64,000 nucleotides of DNA, taken from an uncultured Oscillospiraceae bacterium (lineage in GTDB: Bacteria > Bacillota > Clostridia > Oscillospirales > Ruminococcaceae). Every line of letters starts with the position of its first letter. Position 1 is the stretch's first letter. This document shows positions 36,817-46,445 of this stretch, in pieces. The notes under the pieces were generated by a model. The model was not told where the DNA came from and searched no databases. It was given only the letters and a program-made list of their open reading frames with translations. The stretch spans positions 1 through 64,000 of the forward strand of contig CAUDDP010000003.1 in the NCBI GenBank assembly GCA_958448395.1, in the 5' to 3' direction. The position numbers were made by a program, and so were the translations under genes.

Positions 36817-37470
36817 TCATATCTTGTAATAATTCATTTTCTTTTCTGCCAATGCCATCAAACCAGCAACCAGCAGATTGAAGACATAGTAGAAAATCGC
36901 AGCTGCTAAGTATGGCAGCATAGATGTCTGTGCTGCTGCAATTTGCTTCACTTCTGTAAATAATTCTGTGTAAGCAATTGCAAATGCAAGAGAGGTATCC
37001 TTTACCAGTGTAATCGTTTCATTGGTCACTGCCGGCAAAATGCGTTTTACAACTTGCGGCAGAATAATTCGCAGAAACATTTGTATTTTGCTATAACCCA
37101 ATATGCGAGAAGCCTCGTACTGTCCAATTGGAATGGACTGAATACCACTTCGGAAAATCTCCGAAAAATAAGCAGCATAGTTAAGAGAGAATGCAATGAT
37201 AACCGCATAAAACCGATAGGAAGTACTCAGCGGAATCTGAAAAATAAAATACGGTCCAAAGTAAACAACCAGCAGTTGCAACATCAATGGTGTTCCACGT
37301 AAAACAGAAATATAGATGCGTGCAATCCATTGCAGTGGTTTCCATCCATACATCCGCATTACACAGATTAACATGCCAAGCGGAATTGAAAATAGTAACG
37401 TTAACAAAAAAATTGTCAGCGTTCGCAACATGCTGTCACCTAATTGGGATATGATCTCAAAGAATGACAT
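36817..37470 (-). CDS. Polar amino acid ABC transporter permease
   Basis: The 217-residue membrane protein has about five helices. The HisM/GlnP-family EAA loop, EASRILGYSKIQMFLRIILPQ, sits at about residues 137-157, and the conserved VLRGTPLMLQLLVVYFG lies at about 56-72. A homodimer of this subunit forms the translocation path and couples to the ATPase encoded 12 bp downstream. The binding-protein gene lies 20 bp upstream. Confidence 0.94.
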   Translation of the reverse strand: MSFFEIISQLGDSMLRTLTIFLLTLLFSIPLGMLICVMRMYGWKPLQWIARIYISVLRGTPLMLQLLVVYFGPYFIFQIPLSTSYRFYAVIIAFSLNYAAYFSEIFRSGIQSIPIGQYEASRILGYSKIQMFLRIILPQVVKRILPAVTNETITLVKDTSLAFAIAYTELFTEVKQIAAAQTSMLPYLAAAIFYYVFNLLVAGLMALAEKKMNYYKI

Positions 37471-37490
37471 AATTCTATTCTACGCCTCTC

Positions 37491-38309
37491 TTACTTGCCC
37501 AGTGTCACACTGTCCTGCAAATCCCATTTTTCCGCAATTGTTCCAAATGCACCATCTGCTGCCATTTCATCCAATGTCTTTTGTACTTGATCACGCAATG
37601 CTTCGTTGCCTTTCTTAAAACCAACGGCGTACTGTTCCGCAGCAAGTGGTTCTTCTAAGATTGTAAAATCTCCTTCTCTGGATTCCAACTGATACTTTGC
37701 AACGCCGACATCCATAGCAATGGCATCAACTGCATCAGACTCCAAGTTCAAGAAAGCAGTGTTGTACTCACCTACAACCAACAGTTCCTTGAAAGAATCT
37801 TTTAATTCTGCCTTTTCTTCTTCTTGCAGGGCAGCTTCCGCAGAAGAATCTGTCTGTACAGCAACGATCTTACCCGACAAATCTGCAAAGGCTGCAATGC
37901 CGCTGTCTGCTTTTACAACAAATACCTGACTGTTGTCTACATATGGTTTTGACCATGTATAATCCTCTTCTCTGCCATTCATGGTAAAGCCATTCCAGAT
38001 GCAGCTAATCGTACCAGAATTCAATTCCATATCCTTAGAATCCCAGTCAATTGGCATTTTTACCAATTCCCAATTGTTTCGATCACATACTTCTGCTGCA
38101 AGATCCAGATCAAAACCAACATACTCCCCATTCTCATCCTGATAACCATAGGGTGGAAATGCAGCATCAAAGCCAACTACAAACTTATTGTCACTAAGCC
38201 CGTAGTTATCTGTAGTACTACTGCTGCTGTTATCCTTACTTCCACATCCACTCATTGCACCCAGCATGGCAATTGATGCTGTTACTGCAATCCATCGTTT
38301 CATCCACAT
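37491..38309 (-). CDS. Polar amino acid ABC transporter substrate-binding lipoprotein
   Basis: The 272-residue periplasmic-binding-type protein carries a lipoprotein signal peptide. A basic start is followed by a hydrophobic core and the lipobox MSGCG (Cys about residue 22), then a Ser-rich linker. The mature part shows the family-3 binding pattern: FVVGFDAAFPPYGYQDENGEYVGFDLDLA, a SWNGFTM-like loop at IWNGFTMNGRE, and VQTDSSAEAAL. It captures an amino acid outside the membrane for the permease and ATPase that follow. The start at 38309 has GGAG 10 bases upstream. The promoter at 38363-38392 contains an operator-like palindrome. Confidence 0.94.
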   Translation of the reverse strand: MWMKRWIAVTASIAMLGAMSGCGSKDNSSSSTTDNYGLSDNKFVVGFDAAFPPYGYQDENGEYVGFDLDLAAEVCDRNNWELVKMPIDWDSKDMELNSGTISCIWNGFTMNGREEDYTWSKPYVDNSQVFVVKADSGIAAFADLSGKIVAVQTDSSAEAALQEEEKAELKDSFKELLVVGEYNTAFLNLESDAVDAIAMDVGVAKYQLESREGDFTILEEPLAAEQYAVGFKKGNEALRDQVQKTLDEMAADGAFGTIAEKWDLQDSVTLGK

Positions 38310-38362
38310 TTTTTTACTTCTCCTTCAATTTCCATCGTATTTACGCATAAAAATGCATAATC

Positions 38363-38392
38363 ATTATAACATGTTAACACGTTGTATGTCAA
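38363..38392 (-). promoter_or_regulatory. Promoter of the amino acid importer operon, with a palindrome in its spacer
   Basis: On the minus strand, TTGACA (38387-38392), an 18-bp spacer and TATAAT (38363-38368) drive the importer. The spacer contains ACGTGTTAACATGT (about 38369-38382), an imperfect palindrome around TGTTAACA that could bind a repressor. Confidence 0.8.
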
Positions 38393-38572
38393 GTTTCTAC
38401 AGCAAGAAAGCAGAATTTAAAACAATTTACGAATAAAACGAAAAAAACATTGCAATCTACATGAAATGGGCTTATAATAAAAGGGAGTTTCAAGGGAAAA
38501 ATCAAGTTGACCATTGTCGCAAAAAAAGGAATAAAATTGTTGCTTTTTCCAAGAATAAATTCAAAAAGAGGT

Positions 38573-38601
38573 TTGACAAATGCAAGACGGTACGCTATAA
38601 T
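38573..38601 (+). promoter_or_regulatory. pcrA: Consensus promoter about 250 bp upstream of pcrA
   Basis: Perfect TTGACA (38573-38578), a 17-bp spacer and perfect TATAAT (38596-38601). The resulting leader of about 240 nt before pcrA is unusually long. Confidence 0.88.
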
Positions 38602-38607
38602 AAATAT

Positions 38608-38849
38608 TGCATACAATTCTGCTTCCAAAGAAACTGGTAACTTGCTTCAGTACAGAAAAGAATACCGCAGTACATGGATACAATTTTCTGCATGACAAAT
38701 AACAGCATGTTTTTTTGGAACGCAAATAAAAAATCTTGATGCAAAATTATCCTGTATAGGATTGCATGTGAAATCACTTCATATGCAAAGCGAACCGGAA
38801 GGGTGTATTACCCATGCCGGTGATCAGATTGGTATTTAGGAGAGGGATT
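38608..38849 (+). promoter_or_regulatory. Long structured leader upstream of pcrA, function unknown
   Basis: No convincing gene lies here. A 7-bp CAGAAAA/TTTTCTG hairpin (about 38654-38691) is followed by a run of seven T (about 38709-38716) that may end a transcript of roughly 110 nt. A nested hairpin at 38794-38821 (ACCGG/CCGGT enclosing GGGT/ACCC) sits just before the ribosome-binding site. I could match it to no riboswitch, SRP RNA or 6S RNA with confidence. Confidence 0.4.
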
Positions 38850-41234
38850 ATGGCAGAAGAAAAGATCATTGAATTAAAAAGAGCGGCACTTAGCCGATAC
38901 TTTCAAAATTTAAATGCACCGCAGCAACAAGCTGTTTTCCATGTAAATGGTCCTGTCCTGATTCTGGCGGGTGCAGGCAGCGGAAAGACAACCGCAATGA
39001 TCAATCGAATTGTACAAATGATTCATTTTGGAGATGGATGGATACAGGCAAATGGGGAATTGACAGAGGAAAATAAAACCTACTTACAAGATTATGTCAA
39101 TGGAAAAGCAGACACTGATTTGGATCGACTTAGCCGTATTCTTGCAGTCAAACCAATTCAGCCATGGCATATTCTTGCTATCACATTCACAAATAAAGCT
39201 GCAAATGAATTGCGAACCCGACTCGTCCATGCAATCGGCGAGGAATCTGCTTCTATGCTGCATGCTTCTACCTTCCATTCTGCATGCAATAGAATTTTGC
39301 GAAGAAGTATTTCAAAATTGGGATATGATTCAAATTTCACAATTTATGATACAGACGATAGCCAACGTTTGATGAAATCCTGTATTGCTGATGCAGATGT
39401 GTCAGAAAAGCAATTTCCACCACGCACAGTTTTAACAGAAATTAGCCTTGCAAAAGATCGAATGTGTTCTCCAGAACATCTATGTATGGAAGCCGGCACG
39501 GACTATCGAAAGATGGTCATTGGAAAATTGTACAAGGAATATCAAAACCGATTAAAAGCTGCGAATGCACTGGATTTTGATGATTTAATTTATAAAACAG
39601 TAGAACTACTAGAGTCATTTCCAGAAGAACTGGCATACTATCAGAACCGATTTCAATATATTATGGTGGATGAATATCAGGATACCAACCATGCACAATT
39701 TCGCATGGTGCAGCTGCTCTCTCAAACACACCAGAATTTATGTGTCGTAGGGGATGATGATCAGAGCATTTATCGTTTTCGTGGGGCAACCATCGAAAAT
39801 ATTCTCAGTTTTGAACAGCAGTTTGAAAATGCTTATGTAATCCGTTTGGAACAAAATTATCGTTCTACCAAAACCATTTTAAATGCAGCGAATACAGTGA
39901 TTGCACACAATGCAGCTAGAAAAGAAAAACATCTTTGGACAGATTTAGAAGATGGCAAAAAAATTATTTGGTATAAAGCGGTGGATGAAACTGATGAATC
40001 TCATTTTGTGGCAGATACAATCAAAAAATGCATGGAAAATGGTGCGTCTTATCAAGATTTTGCCGTACTATACCGCATGAATGCACAATCCAATAATATT
40101 GAACACACATTTGTAAAAGAAGGAATCCCTTATCGTATTTATGGTGGTACAAGATTCTATGATCGTAAGGAAATCAAGGATATCCTTGCCTATATGACAA
40201 TTCTTTACAATCCATATGATATGATACGCTTCAAACGGATTGTCAACGAGCCAAAGCGTGGTATCGGTGATGCAACAATGGAAATGTTGGAGAACATCAC
40301 AAGAGATTTGGGCTTATCTCCCATTCAAGTAATGCGGGAATCTGATGGATATCCGGTGTTGTCTAAAAAAGTGAACCACCTGAAAAAATTTGCGATGATG
40401 ATCGATGAACTGACTGCTGCTGTAACAACAATGCCGCTAGATGCGTTTTTCGATTTTTTGCTACAGACGACTGGATATGCAGAATATTTGAAAAATATGG
40501 GAGAAGAAGGAAAAACTCGTTTGGAGAATGTGAATGAATTAAAGTCTAACATTTTAAAATACATGAAAGAATCAGAATTCCCGTCTCTAGAAAGCTTTTT
40601 GGAGGAAGTTTCTCTTTATGCAGATGCAGAACAAGTAGAGCAAACACCAGAAACAGTTTCCATGATGACAGTCCATGCAGCAAAGGGCTTAGAGTTTCAG
40701 AATGTTTTTCTGATTGGAATGGAAGAAAATATCTTCCCAAGTGCAAGAAGTATTAATTCTCTGAATCTGGAAGATTTAGAAGAAGAACGCCGTCTGGCTT
40801 ATGTTGCGATCACACGGGCAAAAGAACAGCTTTATGTCAGCACGACAGATCGACGCATGCTGTTTGGTATGACCACCAGCAATCCACGTTCCCGTTTTCT
40901 TGGAGAAATCGACGGAGATTGTATGCAACAGATACAAAGCAAAAAAAGTAAGGCTGCTTCCAGTAAAGCTACCAGAAAAGTGGAAATGGTACAGTCTATC
41001 TCCTTGCAGCAGCAACTTGCCAGCAAAAGAAATCATACTAGCCACAAAACACCTGTTGTGAAAATGGACTATCAAGTCGGAACACGTGTACGGCACAAAA
41101 TATTTGGAGAAGGCACCATTTTATCCGTAACAGATATGGCAAATGATTCTATGCTGGAGATTGGATTTGACCAAGTCGGCACAAAAAAAGTAATGGCAAA
41201 CTTTGTAGGCTCTAAAATGCAGATCATTTCCTAA
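38850..41234 (+). CDS. pcrA: ATP-dependent DNA helicase, PcrA/UvrD type
   Basis: The 794-residue superfamily 1A helicase carries its motifs in order: ILAGAGSGKTTAMINR (Walker A, about residues 38-53), AITFTNKAANELR, VDEYQDTNHAQ (motif II), VVGDDDQSIYRFRGA (motif III), LEQNYRST (motif IV), MTVHAAKGLEFQNVF (motif V) and YVAITRAKEQLYV (motif VI). About 45 extra residues sit between Walker A and motif Ia compared with Bacillus PcrA. The C-terminus has a Tudor-like RNAP-interaction tail (VGTRVRHKIFGEGTIL). It unwinds DNA in nucleotide-excision and replication-conflict repair. GGAGAGGG precedes the ATG at 38850. Confidence 0.94.
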   Translation: MAEEKIIELKRAALSRYFQNLNAPQQQAVFHVNGPVLILAGAGSGKTTAMINRIVQMIHFGDGWIQANGELTEENKTYLQDYVNGKADTDLDRLSRILAVKPIQPWHILAITFTNKAANELRTRLVHAIGEESASMLHASTFHSACNRILRRSISKLGYDSNFTIYDTDDSQRLMKSCIADADVSEKQFPPRTVLTEISLAKDRMCSPEHLCMEAGTDYRKMVIGKLYKEYQNRLKAANALDFDDLIYKTVELLESFPEELAYYQNRFQYIMVDEYQDTNHAQFRMVQLLSQTHQNLCVVGDDDQSIYRFRGATIENILSFEQQFENAYVIRLEQNYRSTKTILNAANTVIAHNAARKEKHLWTDLEDGKKIIWYKAVDETDESHFVADTIKKCMENGASYQDFAVLYRMNAQSNNIEHTFVKEGIPYRIYGGTRFYDRKEIKDILAYMTILYNPYDMIRFKRIVNEPKRGIGDATMEMLENITRDLGLSPIQVMRESDGYPVLSKKVNHLKKFAMMIDELTAAVTTMPLDAFFDFLLQTTGYAEYLKNMGEEGKTRLENVNELKSNILKYMKESEFPSLESFLEEVSLYADAEQVEQTPETVSMMTVHAAKGLEFQNVFLIGMEENIFPSARSINSLNLEDLEEERRLAYVAITRAKEQLYVSTTDRRMLFGMTTSNPRSRFLGEIDGDCMQQIQSKKSKAASSKATRKVEMVQSISLQQQLASKRNHTSHKTPVVKMDYQVGTRVRHKIFGEGTILSVTDMANDSMLEIGFDQVGTKKVMANFVGSKMQIIS

Positions 41235-41264
41235 ATTTAAGAAAAGAGAAGAGGCATTGAAATA

Positions 41265-42074
41265 ATGAAATATGGGTATACTATTTTTGATGCACATGCA
41301 CATGTATTCCCGCAAAAGATTGCTGAACGAGCAACCAGCAGCATATCCGCCTTCTATGATGATATGCCCATGTGTCATGTGGGCAGTATGGAACAATTAT
41401 TAGAAAGTGGTACAAACGCTGGTATTGATGGATTTTTAATCTGTTCAACTGCAACAAATATATCACAAGTACAAGCAATTAACCAATTTTTACTGAACAC
41501 TTGTAAGGATTATGTGAATTGTATTCCATTTGCCGCAATGCATCCCTTTTCCCCTACCTGTCAATCGGATATGGAATTCATTTTACAGCATCCATTTCGT
41601 GGCATAAAATTGCATCCGGATTTTCAAAAATTTAATATTGACGACCCAGCGGCAGATCCATTATATGATATGATTCAAGAAAGTCATTTGCCAATTTTAA
41701 TGCATATGGGTGATCCCCATCAGACCTATTCCCATCCAAAACGGCTTGCAGCTGTATTAAAACGATTCCCAAGACTTCGTGTCATTGCTGCTCATCTCGG
41801 CGGCTGGGAACGCTGGGAAGAAGCAATGACCTATTTAAAACCAGATCGGCGATTGCGATTTGATACCAGCAGTTGTTCTCCGTTTCTTTCCAAAGAAAAA
41901 ATGCGTACCATGATTCGAACTTACGGTGCAGAAAATTGCTTTTTTGGCGTGGATTTTCCAATGTGGGATCACACAGAAGAATTGGAACGTTTCTTTTCAC
42001 TATCCCTAACGGAGGAAGAAAATAGAAAAATTTTATCGGAAAATCTAATTGCATGGATCCATGAGAAGGAATAA
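41265..42074 (+). CDS. Amidohydrolase-family (TIM-barrel metal-dependent hydrolase) protein
   Basis: The 269-residue protein has the TIM-barrel amidohydrolase pattern. FDAHAHVFPQK (about residues 8-18) holds the first metal-binding HxH, GIKLHPDFQKF (about 114-124) and ILMHMGDPHQTYSHP (about 142-156) the central ligands, AAHLGGWERWEEA (about 172-184) the next His, and FFGVDFPMWDH (about 225-235) the catalytic Asp. It resembles the amidohydrolase-2/TatD-like decarboxylase-hydrolase branch; no substrate is evident. It follows pcrA by 30 bp, probably by read-through. Confidence 0.82.
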   Translation: MKYGYTIFDAHAHVFPQKIAERATSSISAFYDDMPMCHVGSMEQLLESGTNAGIDGFLICSTATNISQVQAINQFLLNTCKDYVNCIPFAAMHPFSPTCQSDMEFILQHPFRGIKLHPDFQKFNIDDPAADPLYDMIQESHLPILMHMGDPHQTYSHPKRLAAVLKRFPRLRVIAAHLGGWERWEEAMTYLKPDRRLRFDTSSCSPFLSKEKMRTMIRTYGAENCFFGVDFPMWDHTEELERFFSLSLTEEENRKILSENLIAWIHEKE

Positions 42075-42235
42075 ACCAGCCCAAATACAACAAAATAGCA
42101 TGGAAAAGATAATCAAGAATTTATAAAATCAGGCATGATTTTTTAACAAAAATATGATATTATTTCATTAGGTATCATTTCTATTTTTGCAACTCTGCAA
42201 TCGCAGAAAAATAAAAGTAAAGGATGCGTTGAACT

Positions 42236-43660
42236 ATGAGAAAAACAAAAATTGTTTGTACCATTGGTCCTGCAACAGACGATGATGATATTATGCGGAG
42301 AATTATGGAGTCTGGCATGAATGTTGCTCGTTTCAATTTTTCGCATGGAGACTATGAAACTCATCAGCGTCGTTATGAACAGGTAACACGTCTGCGGGAA
42401 GAACTGGGCTTACCAGTTGCAACTTTGATGGACACTAGAGGTCCGGAAATCCGTCTCGGAAAGTTTGTGGATGACAAGCCAGTTACGATTCATGATGGTG
42501 ATACTTACATTCTGACAACAGAAGACGTATTATGTACAGCAGAACGTGGCAGCGTGTCCTTTAAAAATTTGCCACACGATGTAAAGCCTGGCACACATAT
42601 TTTAATCAATGACGGCGTCATTGAAATGGTAGTAAATCGCGTGAATTCTACTGATATCACCTGTTTAGTTATTCATGGTGGTGTCCTTTCCAATAACAAG
42701 GGCATCAATGTGCCAGGAGTAAAACTCTCCATGCCGTATTTAAGTGAAAAGGATCGTAATGACTTAGAATTTGGTGCAAAAATGGGCTTTGATTTCATCG
42801 CAGCAAGCTTTGTCAGCACTTCAGCAGATATTGACTATCTTAGAAAATACACCCACAGCCTTGGTTGGTTCAATGTGCGAATTATTGCAAAAATTGAGAA
42901 TTTAGAAGGCGTAAAAAATATTGATGAGATTTTGGAATCTGCTGACGGCATCATGGTTGCCCGTGGTGACCTTGGTGTAGAGATTCCTTTTGAACAAATT
43001 CCAGCAGTGCAAAAGGAACTGATTCGTAAAGGCTATCAAGCCGGAAAACAAGTTATCACTGCAACTCAAATGCTGGAGTCTATGATTACCAACTCCAGAC
43101 CAACTCGTGCAGAAATTACAGACGTTGCCAACGCAATTTATGATGGAACCAGTGCCATTATGTTGTCTGGCGAAACAGCTGCTGGTGCTTATCCAGTAGA
43201 AGTTGTTAGAACGATGGATTTAATTGCAAAAACAACTGAGGACAACATTGATTATAAGCATATGCATGCAACGTATCAATACAACAAGGATATTTCTAAT
43301 GCAATTGCACATGCTACCGTTACAACTGCACACGATTTGGATGCAAAAGCAATTTTAACGGTAACCATGAGCGGCGTGACAGCAAGAGAAATCTCTAAGT
43401 ATCGTCCGAAATGTCCAATTATCAGCTGTACTATCAGTGAGCAGGTTTGGCGACAAATGAATTTGAGCTGGGGTGTCTACCCATTGATGATCGGTGAAAA
43501 ACAGAATACAGATGAACTGTTTGAAGCAGCTGTAGATGCTGCTCTCGGCAGTCACATGGTAGATAAAGACGATGTTGTTGTCATTACTGCCGGTGTTCCG
43601 GTTGGCGTTTCACATACCACCAATATGATGAAAGTAGAACGAGTAGATAAGACACTATGA
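42236..43660 (+). CDS. pyk: Pyruvate kinase
   Basis: The 474-residue enzyme converts PEP and ADP to pyruvate and ATP in glycolysis. RKTKIVCTIGPATDD, MNVARFNFSHG (phosphate and substrate loop), MDTRGPEIRLG and GIMVARGDLGVEIPFEQ (Mg-binding Glu/Asp region, about residues 237-253) are characteristic. The C-terminal allosteric domain is present at about 340-474, but the extra PEP-utiliser (PpdK-like) domain seen in some Firmicutes is absent. It is followed by two terminators. Confidence 0.96.
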   Translation: MRKTKIVCTIGPATDDDDIMRRIMESGMNVARFNFSHGDYETHQRRYEQVTRLREELGLPVATLMDTRGPEIRLGKFVDDKPVTIHDGDTYILTTEDVLCTAERGSVSFKNLPHDVKPGTHILINDGVIEMVVNRVNSTDITCLVIHGGVLSNNKGINVPGVKLSMPYLSEKDRNDLEFGAKMGFDFIAASFVSTSADIDYLRKYTHSLGWFNVRIIAKIENLEGVKNIDEILESADGIMVARGDLGVEIPFEQIPAVQKELIRKGYQAGKQVITATQMLESMITNSRPTRAEITDVANAIYDGTSAIMLSGETAAGAYPVEVVRTMDLIAKTTEDNIDYKHMHATYQYNKDISNAIAHATVTTAHDLDAKAILTVTMSGVTAREISKYRPKCPIISCTISEQVWRQMNLSWGVYPLMIGEKQNTDELFEAAVDAALGSHMVDKDDVVVITAGVPVGVSHTTNMMKVERVDKTL

Positions 43661-43685
43661 TTTTTAAATGAAGAACTATGAAATA

Positions 43686-43723
43686 GGGCTGCTATACATT
43701 TCTAAATGAGCAGCCCTGTTTTT
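43686..43723 (+). terminator. Intrinsic terminator after pyk
   Basis: GGGCTGCT (43686-43693) and AGCAGCCC (43709-43716) form a perfect 8-bp stem followed by TGTTTTTG. Confidence 0.9.
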
Positions 43724-43730
43724 GGAAATA

Positions 43731-43777
43731 AACAAGCCATTATGTGAGCAATGCTTTCATCCACATAATGGCTTGTT
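43731..43777. terminator. Second hairpin after pyk, bidirectional
   Basis: AACAAGCCATTATGTG pairs exactly with the segment ending at 43777 (a 16-bp stem), with T-rich sequence on both sides (GTTTTAG on the plus strand, GTTTATTTCC on the minus). It probably also ends the LTA-synthase-like transcript arriving from the right. Confidence 0.85.
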
Positions 43778-43803
43778 TTAGTTATGCACTTTACATCAAA
43801 TTT

Positions 43804-46134
43804 TTATGATGGGAATTGATCTGGTCCAAATAAAACGCCATAATAATCACAATTTACTACCTGAGAGGAAAAGTTTATCTTATTCTGTACAAAGTTATCA
43901 ATGCGATCCATATAGGCCTGATCCACATTGCACCCCTCATTTGGCGTAAATTCACCATTTCGGGCATTATATCGTCCTTTATCCGTCATCCAGCTGTAAT
44001 TATTCCAAAGAATAATTGGCTCTGCATCAGAAAATACGTCTCTCCCTACCAGCAATCGAGAGTCAAATTCCAACCCAAATAGATTTAACAGAGTAGGAAC
44101 AATATCTAAGCTATAAGTCGGATCAGAAATCTCACAGGAATAAGATTCATATTCATTTTCCAAGCAGCCAGACCATAGAATCCAAGAGTTATGATCTTGC
44201 TCCCACGGAGCAGAATATTTATAGCCATAGAGATCTGTCACAAAATCTTCTGCATTACCAAATGTATCACTGATTTCTAAGCCATAAGGATAATGGTCTG
44301 CTGTCATGCAAATCACGGTATCATCTGCAATCCCCGCTTCTTCCAATTTATCAATAATCGTTGTAAGAGCTTTTTCCAACTCCAACTGATAACACAAATA
44401 GTAATTTGTTGTATCTTTGTACTTATCCCCATATACTTCTAATACCTTTGGCAAATTATCTGTTACCTTTTGATTGTCGCCTGCATAGATACAGTGACCG
44501 CTTACCGTCATGTAATACATGCTAAACGGCTGCTTATCCATATAGGTATCCATCGTTTTATCAAACATAACAGAATCATCTGCATAACTTCCAGCGATTT
44601 CTTCTAATCCATTTCCTGTTGCAAGATATTGATCATACCCCAAATGGGTATGTGTCAAATCTCGGTCATAGAAATCATAAGAACCATTGTGGTAGGCACA
44701 GCTTGTATACCCCAATTGCTGAAGCTGATTGCCAAGTGTAAAATAATTGTTATTATTCCGAATATCCAAAATAGATTGAATTCCATTCATGGGTACCAAA
44801 CCTGTTACAAAAGAATATTCTCCTGTAGAAGTAGAACCGCCCCATGTTGGTTGATAATAATTAGAAAAATAGATTCCATTTTGTGACATACGGTATAGCG
44901 TTGGTGTTAAATCTTTGTTGATTACAACATCTGAAAATGCCTCTGCACAAATTAGAATCAAATTTTTCCCTTCAAATAAACCTGTATATTGATTCTTATT
45001 GGAGGGTGTCAGAGACTGCACATATTGATTCAATGCAGTAACTGTTTCACTGGCATTTTCCTGAGAGATTTTATCGAAATCAATCTCCATTACATTATCT
45101 CCCAACTCTATTGGTTCTGTCTCCACTGCCCCATTTTCATTTTCCATCCAATAACAGAACGGATCTTTTACATTATTGATTGTTGCTTCGACAACTGGTT
45201 CTGTGGTTGATTCTGTTGCAACAGGTGCAGCAGTTTCCAAAACAAAACCTGTTGCTTGGGGATTTCCAAAAATAGAATACTGTGTGCTCAAACGAAAACT
45301 CGTCAACAAACCAAACACCTCTGTTGCCGAATCAAAATGGAACTGTGCTTTATATTTTCCCTGATTGCTGCCAGAGGTTGCAGCAGAAACTCCAGTAACA
45401 AATAAAGCGACTGCACATGCAACAGCTGCAAAACCCGGTATGGGCTTCCATCTTTTTTGAGGAACTAATAGAATTTTTCTTCCAAAAATAGTATAACCTA
45501 CAGCTGGAGCAAAAAATAGTAAGATTTTAGGAATGCCATTCAGAATCGAACTCATTAGACTATCACTGTAACCATTGACAACACCATCTGTGCCAGCAAG
45601 AATGGACCCCAATTCCATATAGACTTGAAAACTATTTTTCACCATACACTCTACTGTAAAAAGCAGCCCAGTCAGATAAAGAATTATCATATTACAAATT
45701 TTATTTACCTTCGGTGGCAACATTGCTGTAATACCAGAAAACAGCAAACCAATTGCAATACTGAACAAGAATGGATAAAAGAAATTGGAAAACGGATTAG
45801 ATGTTCCAAAAAGACGAAGTACAATCTCAAAATAAAGAAAAACACATGGCAAAAATAAAATTGGGAAAACAAGATATGTTTTTTCCCAAATAGAATTGGT
45901 TCGTTCCTCCTGATAATTTGTTTTAGCTGTTTCCTCTTGGATATTATTATGAGAAATTTTGTTTTTAGGAGGTGTAACTGTGCTTTTTCTCTGCTTTTTC
46001 ACTCGGAAATTTTCCTTTTCCAAATTCAATGGCGTTTTGGATGATTCAGCGACATGTTTGTGAATGGAGAATACCATTGTTTTTGAAAAATCATCAGAAG
46101 AATTTTTCTTCTTTACAGCATCCCTACGATTCAT
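43804..46134 (-). CDS. LTA-synthase-family sulfatase (membrane phosphoglycerol transferase)
   Basis: The 776-residue protein has a cytosolic N-terminus of about 85 residues, then five membrane helices within about residues 86-255, a T/E/P linker region near 305-345 and an extracellular sulfatase-fold domain. Catalytic positions match LtaS: metal-binding E398 in LICAEAF, the nucleophile T435 in GGSTSTGEYSF, and D613/H614 in TADHYP. LtaS-type enzymes use phosphatidylglycerol to build polyglycerol-phosphate; related enzymes decorate other polymers. The start at 46134 is preferred over a TTG at 46179 because GAGAGGAG lies 9 bases upstream. An extended -10 (TGCTATAAT, about 46188) lies just before. 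The specific polymer is unknown. Confidence 0.88.
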   Translation of the reverse strand: MNRRDAVKKKNSSDDFSKTMVFSIHKHVAESSKTPLNLEKENFRVKKQRKSTVTPPKNKISHNNIQEETAKTNYQEERTNSIWEKTYLVFPILFLPCVFLYFEIVLRLFGTSNPFSNFFYPFLFSIAIGLLFSGITAMLPPKVNKICNMIILYLTGLLFTVECMVKNSFQVYMELGSILAGTDGVVNGYSDSLMSSILNGIPKILLFFAPAVGYTIFGRKILLVPQKRWKPIPGFAAVACAVALFVTGVSAATSGSNQGKYKAQFHFDSATEVFGLLTSFRLSTQYSIFGNPQATGFVLETAAPVATESTTEPVVEATINNVKDPFCYWMENENGAVETEPIELGDNVMEIDFDKISQENASETVTALNQYVQSLTPSNKNQYTGLFEGKNLILICAEAFSDVVINKDLTPTLYRMSQNGIYFSNYYQPTWGGSTSTGEYSFVTGLVPMNGIQSILDIRNNNNYFTLGNQLQQLGYTSCAYHNGSYDFYDRDLTHTHLGYDQYLATGNGLEEIAGSYADDSVMFDKTMDTYMDKQPFSMYYMTVSGHCIYAGDNQKVTDNLPKVLEVYGDKYKDTTNYYLCYQLELEKALTTIIDKLEEAGIADDTVICMTADHYPYGLEISDTFGNAEDFVTDLYGYKYSAPWEQDHNSWILWSGCLENEYESYSCEISDPTYSLDIVPTLLNLFGLEFDSRLLVGRDVFSDAEPIILWNNYSWMTDKGRYNARNGEFTPNEGCNVDQAYMDRIDNFVQNKINFSSQVVNCDYYGVLFGPDQFPS

Positions 46135-46354
46135 AAAAAGTGACTCCTCTCCCAGTTCATTCAAAAAATTTAAACTCAAGTATAAAAATTATAGCATTTA
46201 GAAATGTGTACCAATTGGTCTATTTGTAAAAAAAGCGTAAACTGAATAAAGAAGGAACATAAAAAAATCTAAATTATTTTTTGTAACTATTCAATCCACC
46301 CGACAAAATCAAAGATTTCCACAAAGTAGAAAAGGGAAATAACGCTGCACAATA

Positions 46355-46385
46355 AAAATAGAAATCACAGCTTTTTGCTGTGATT
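46355..46385 (-). terminator. Intrinsic terminator after the PHP gene
   Basis: AATCACAGC (46363-46371) pairs with GCTGTGATT (46377-46385). On the minus strand the stem is followed by TCTATTTTTATTG. Confidence 0.88.
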
Positions 46386-46445
46386 CATAAGTGAAATGCA
46401 AGGGATCAGTTTGTTCAGAATCCGTTATTTCTTGGTTATTTCTTC

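Noticed and set aside
38507..38695. Open frame of 62 codons upstream of pcrA
   Set aside because: It overlaps the consensus promoter at 38573-38601, lacks a proper Shine-Dalgarno at its start and has no family match.
38794..38830. CCGGAAGG motif considered as a signal recognition particle RNA core
   Set aside because: The surrounding helix lacks the symmetric loop of SRP helix 8, and the internal GGGT/ACCC pair does not fit.
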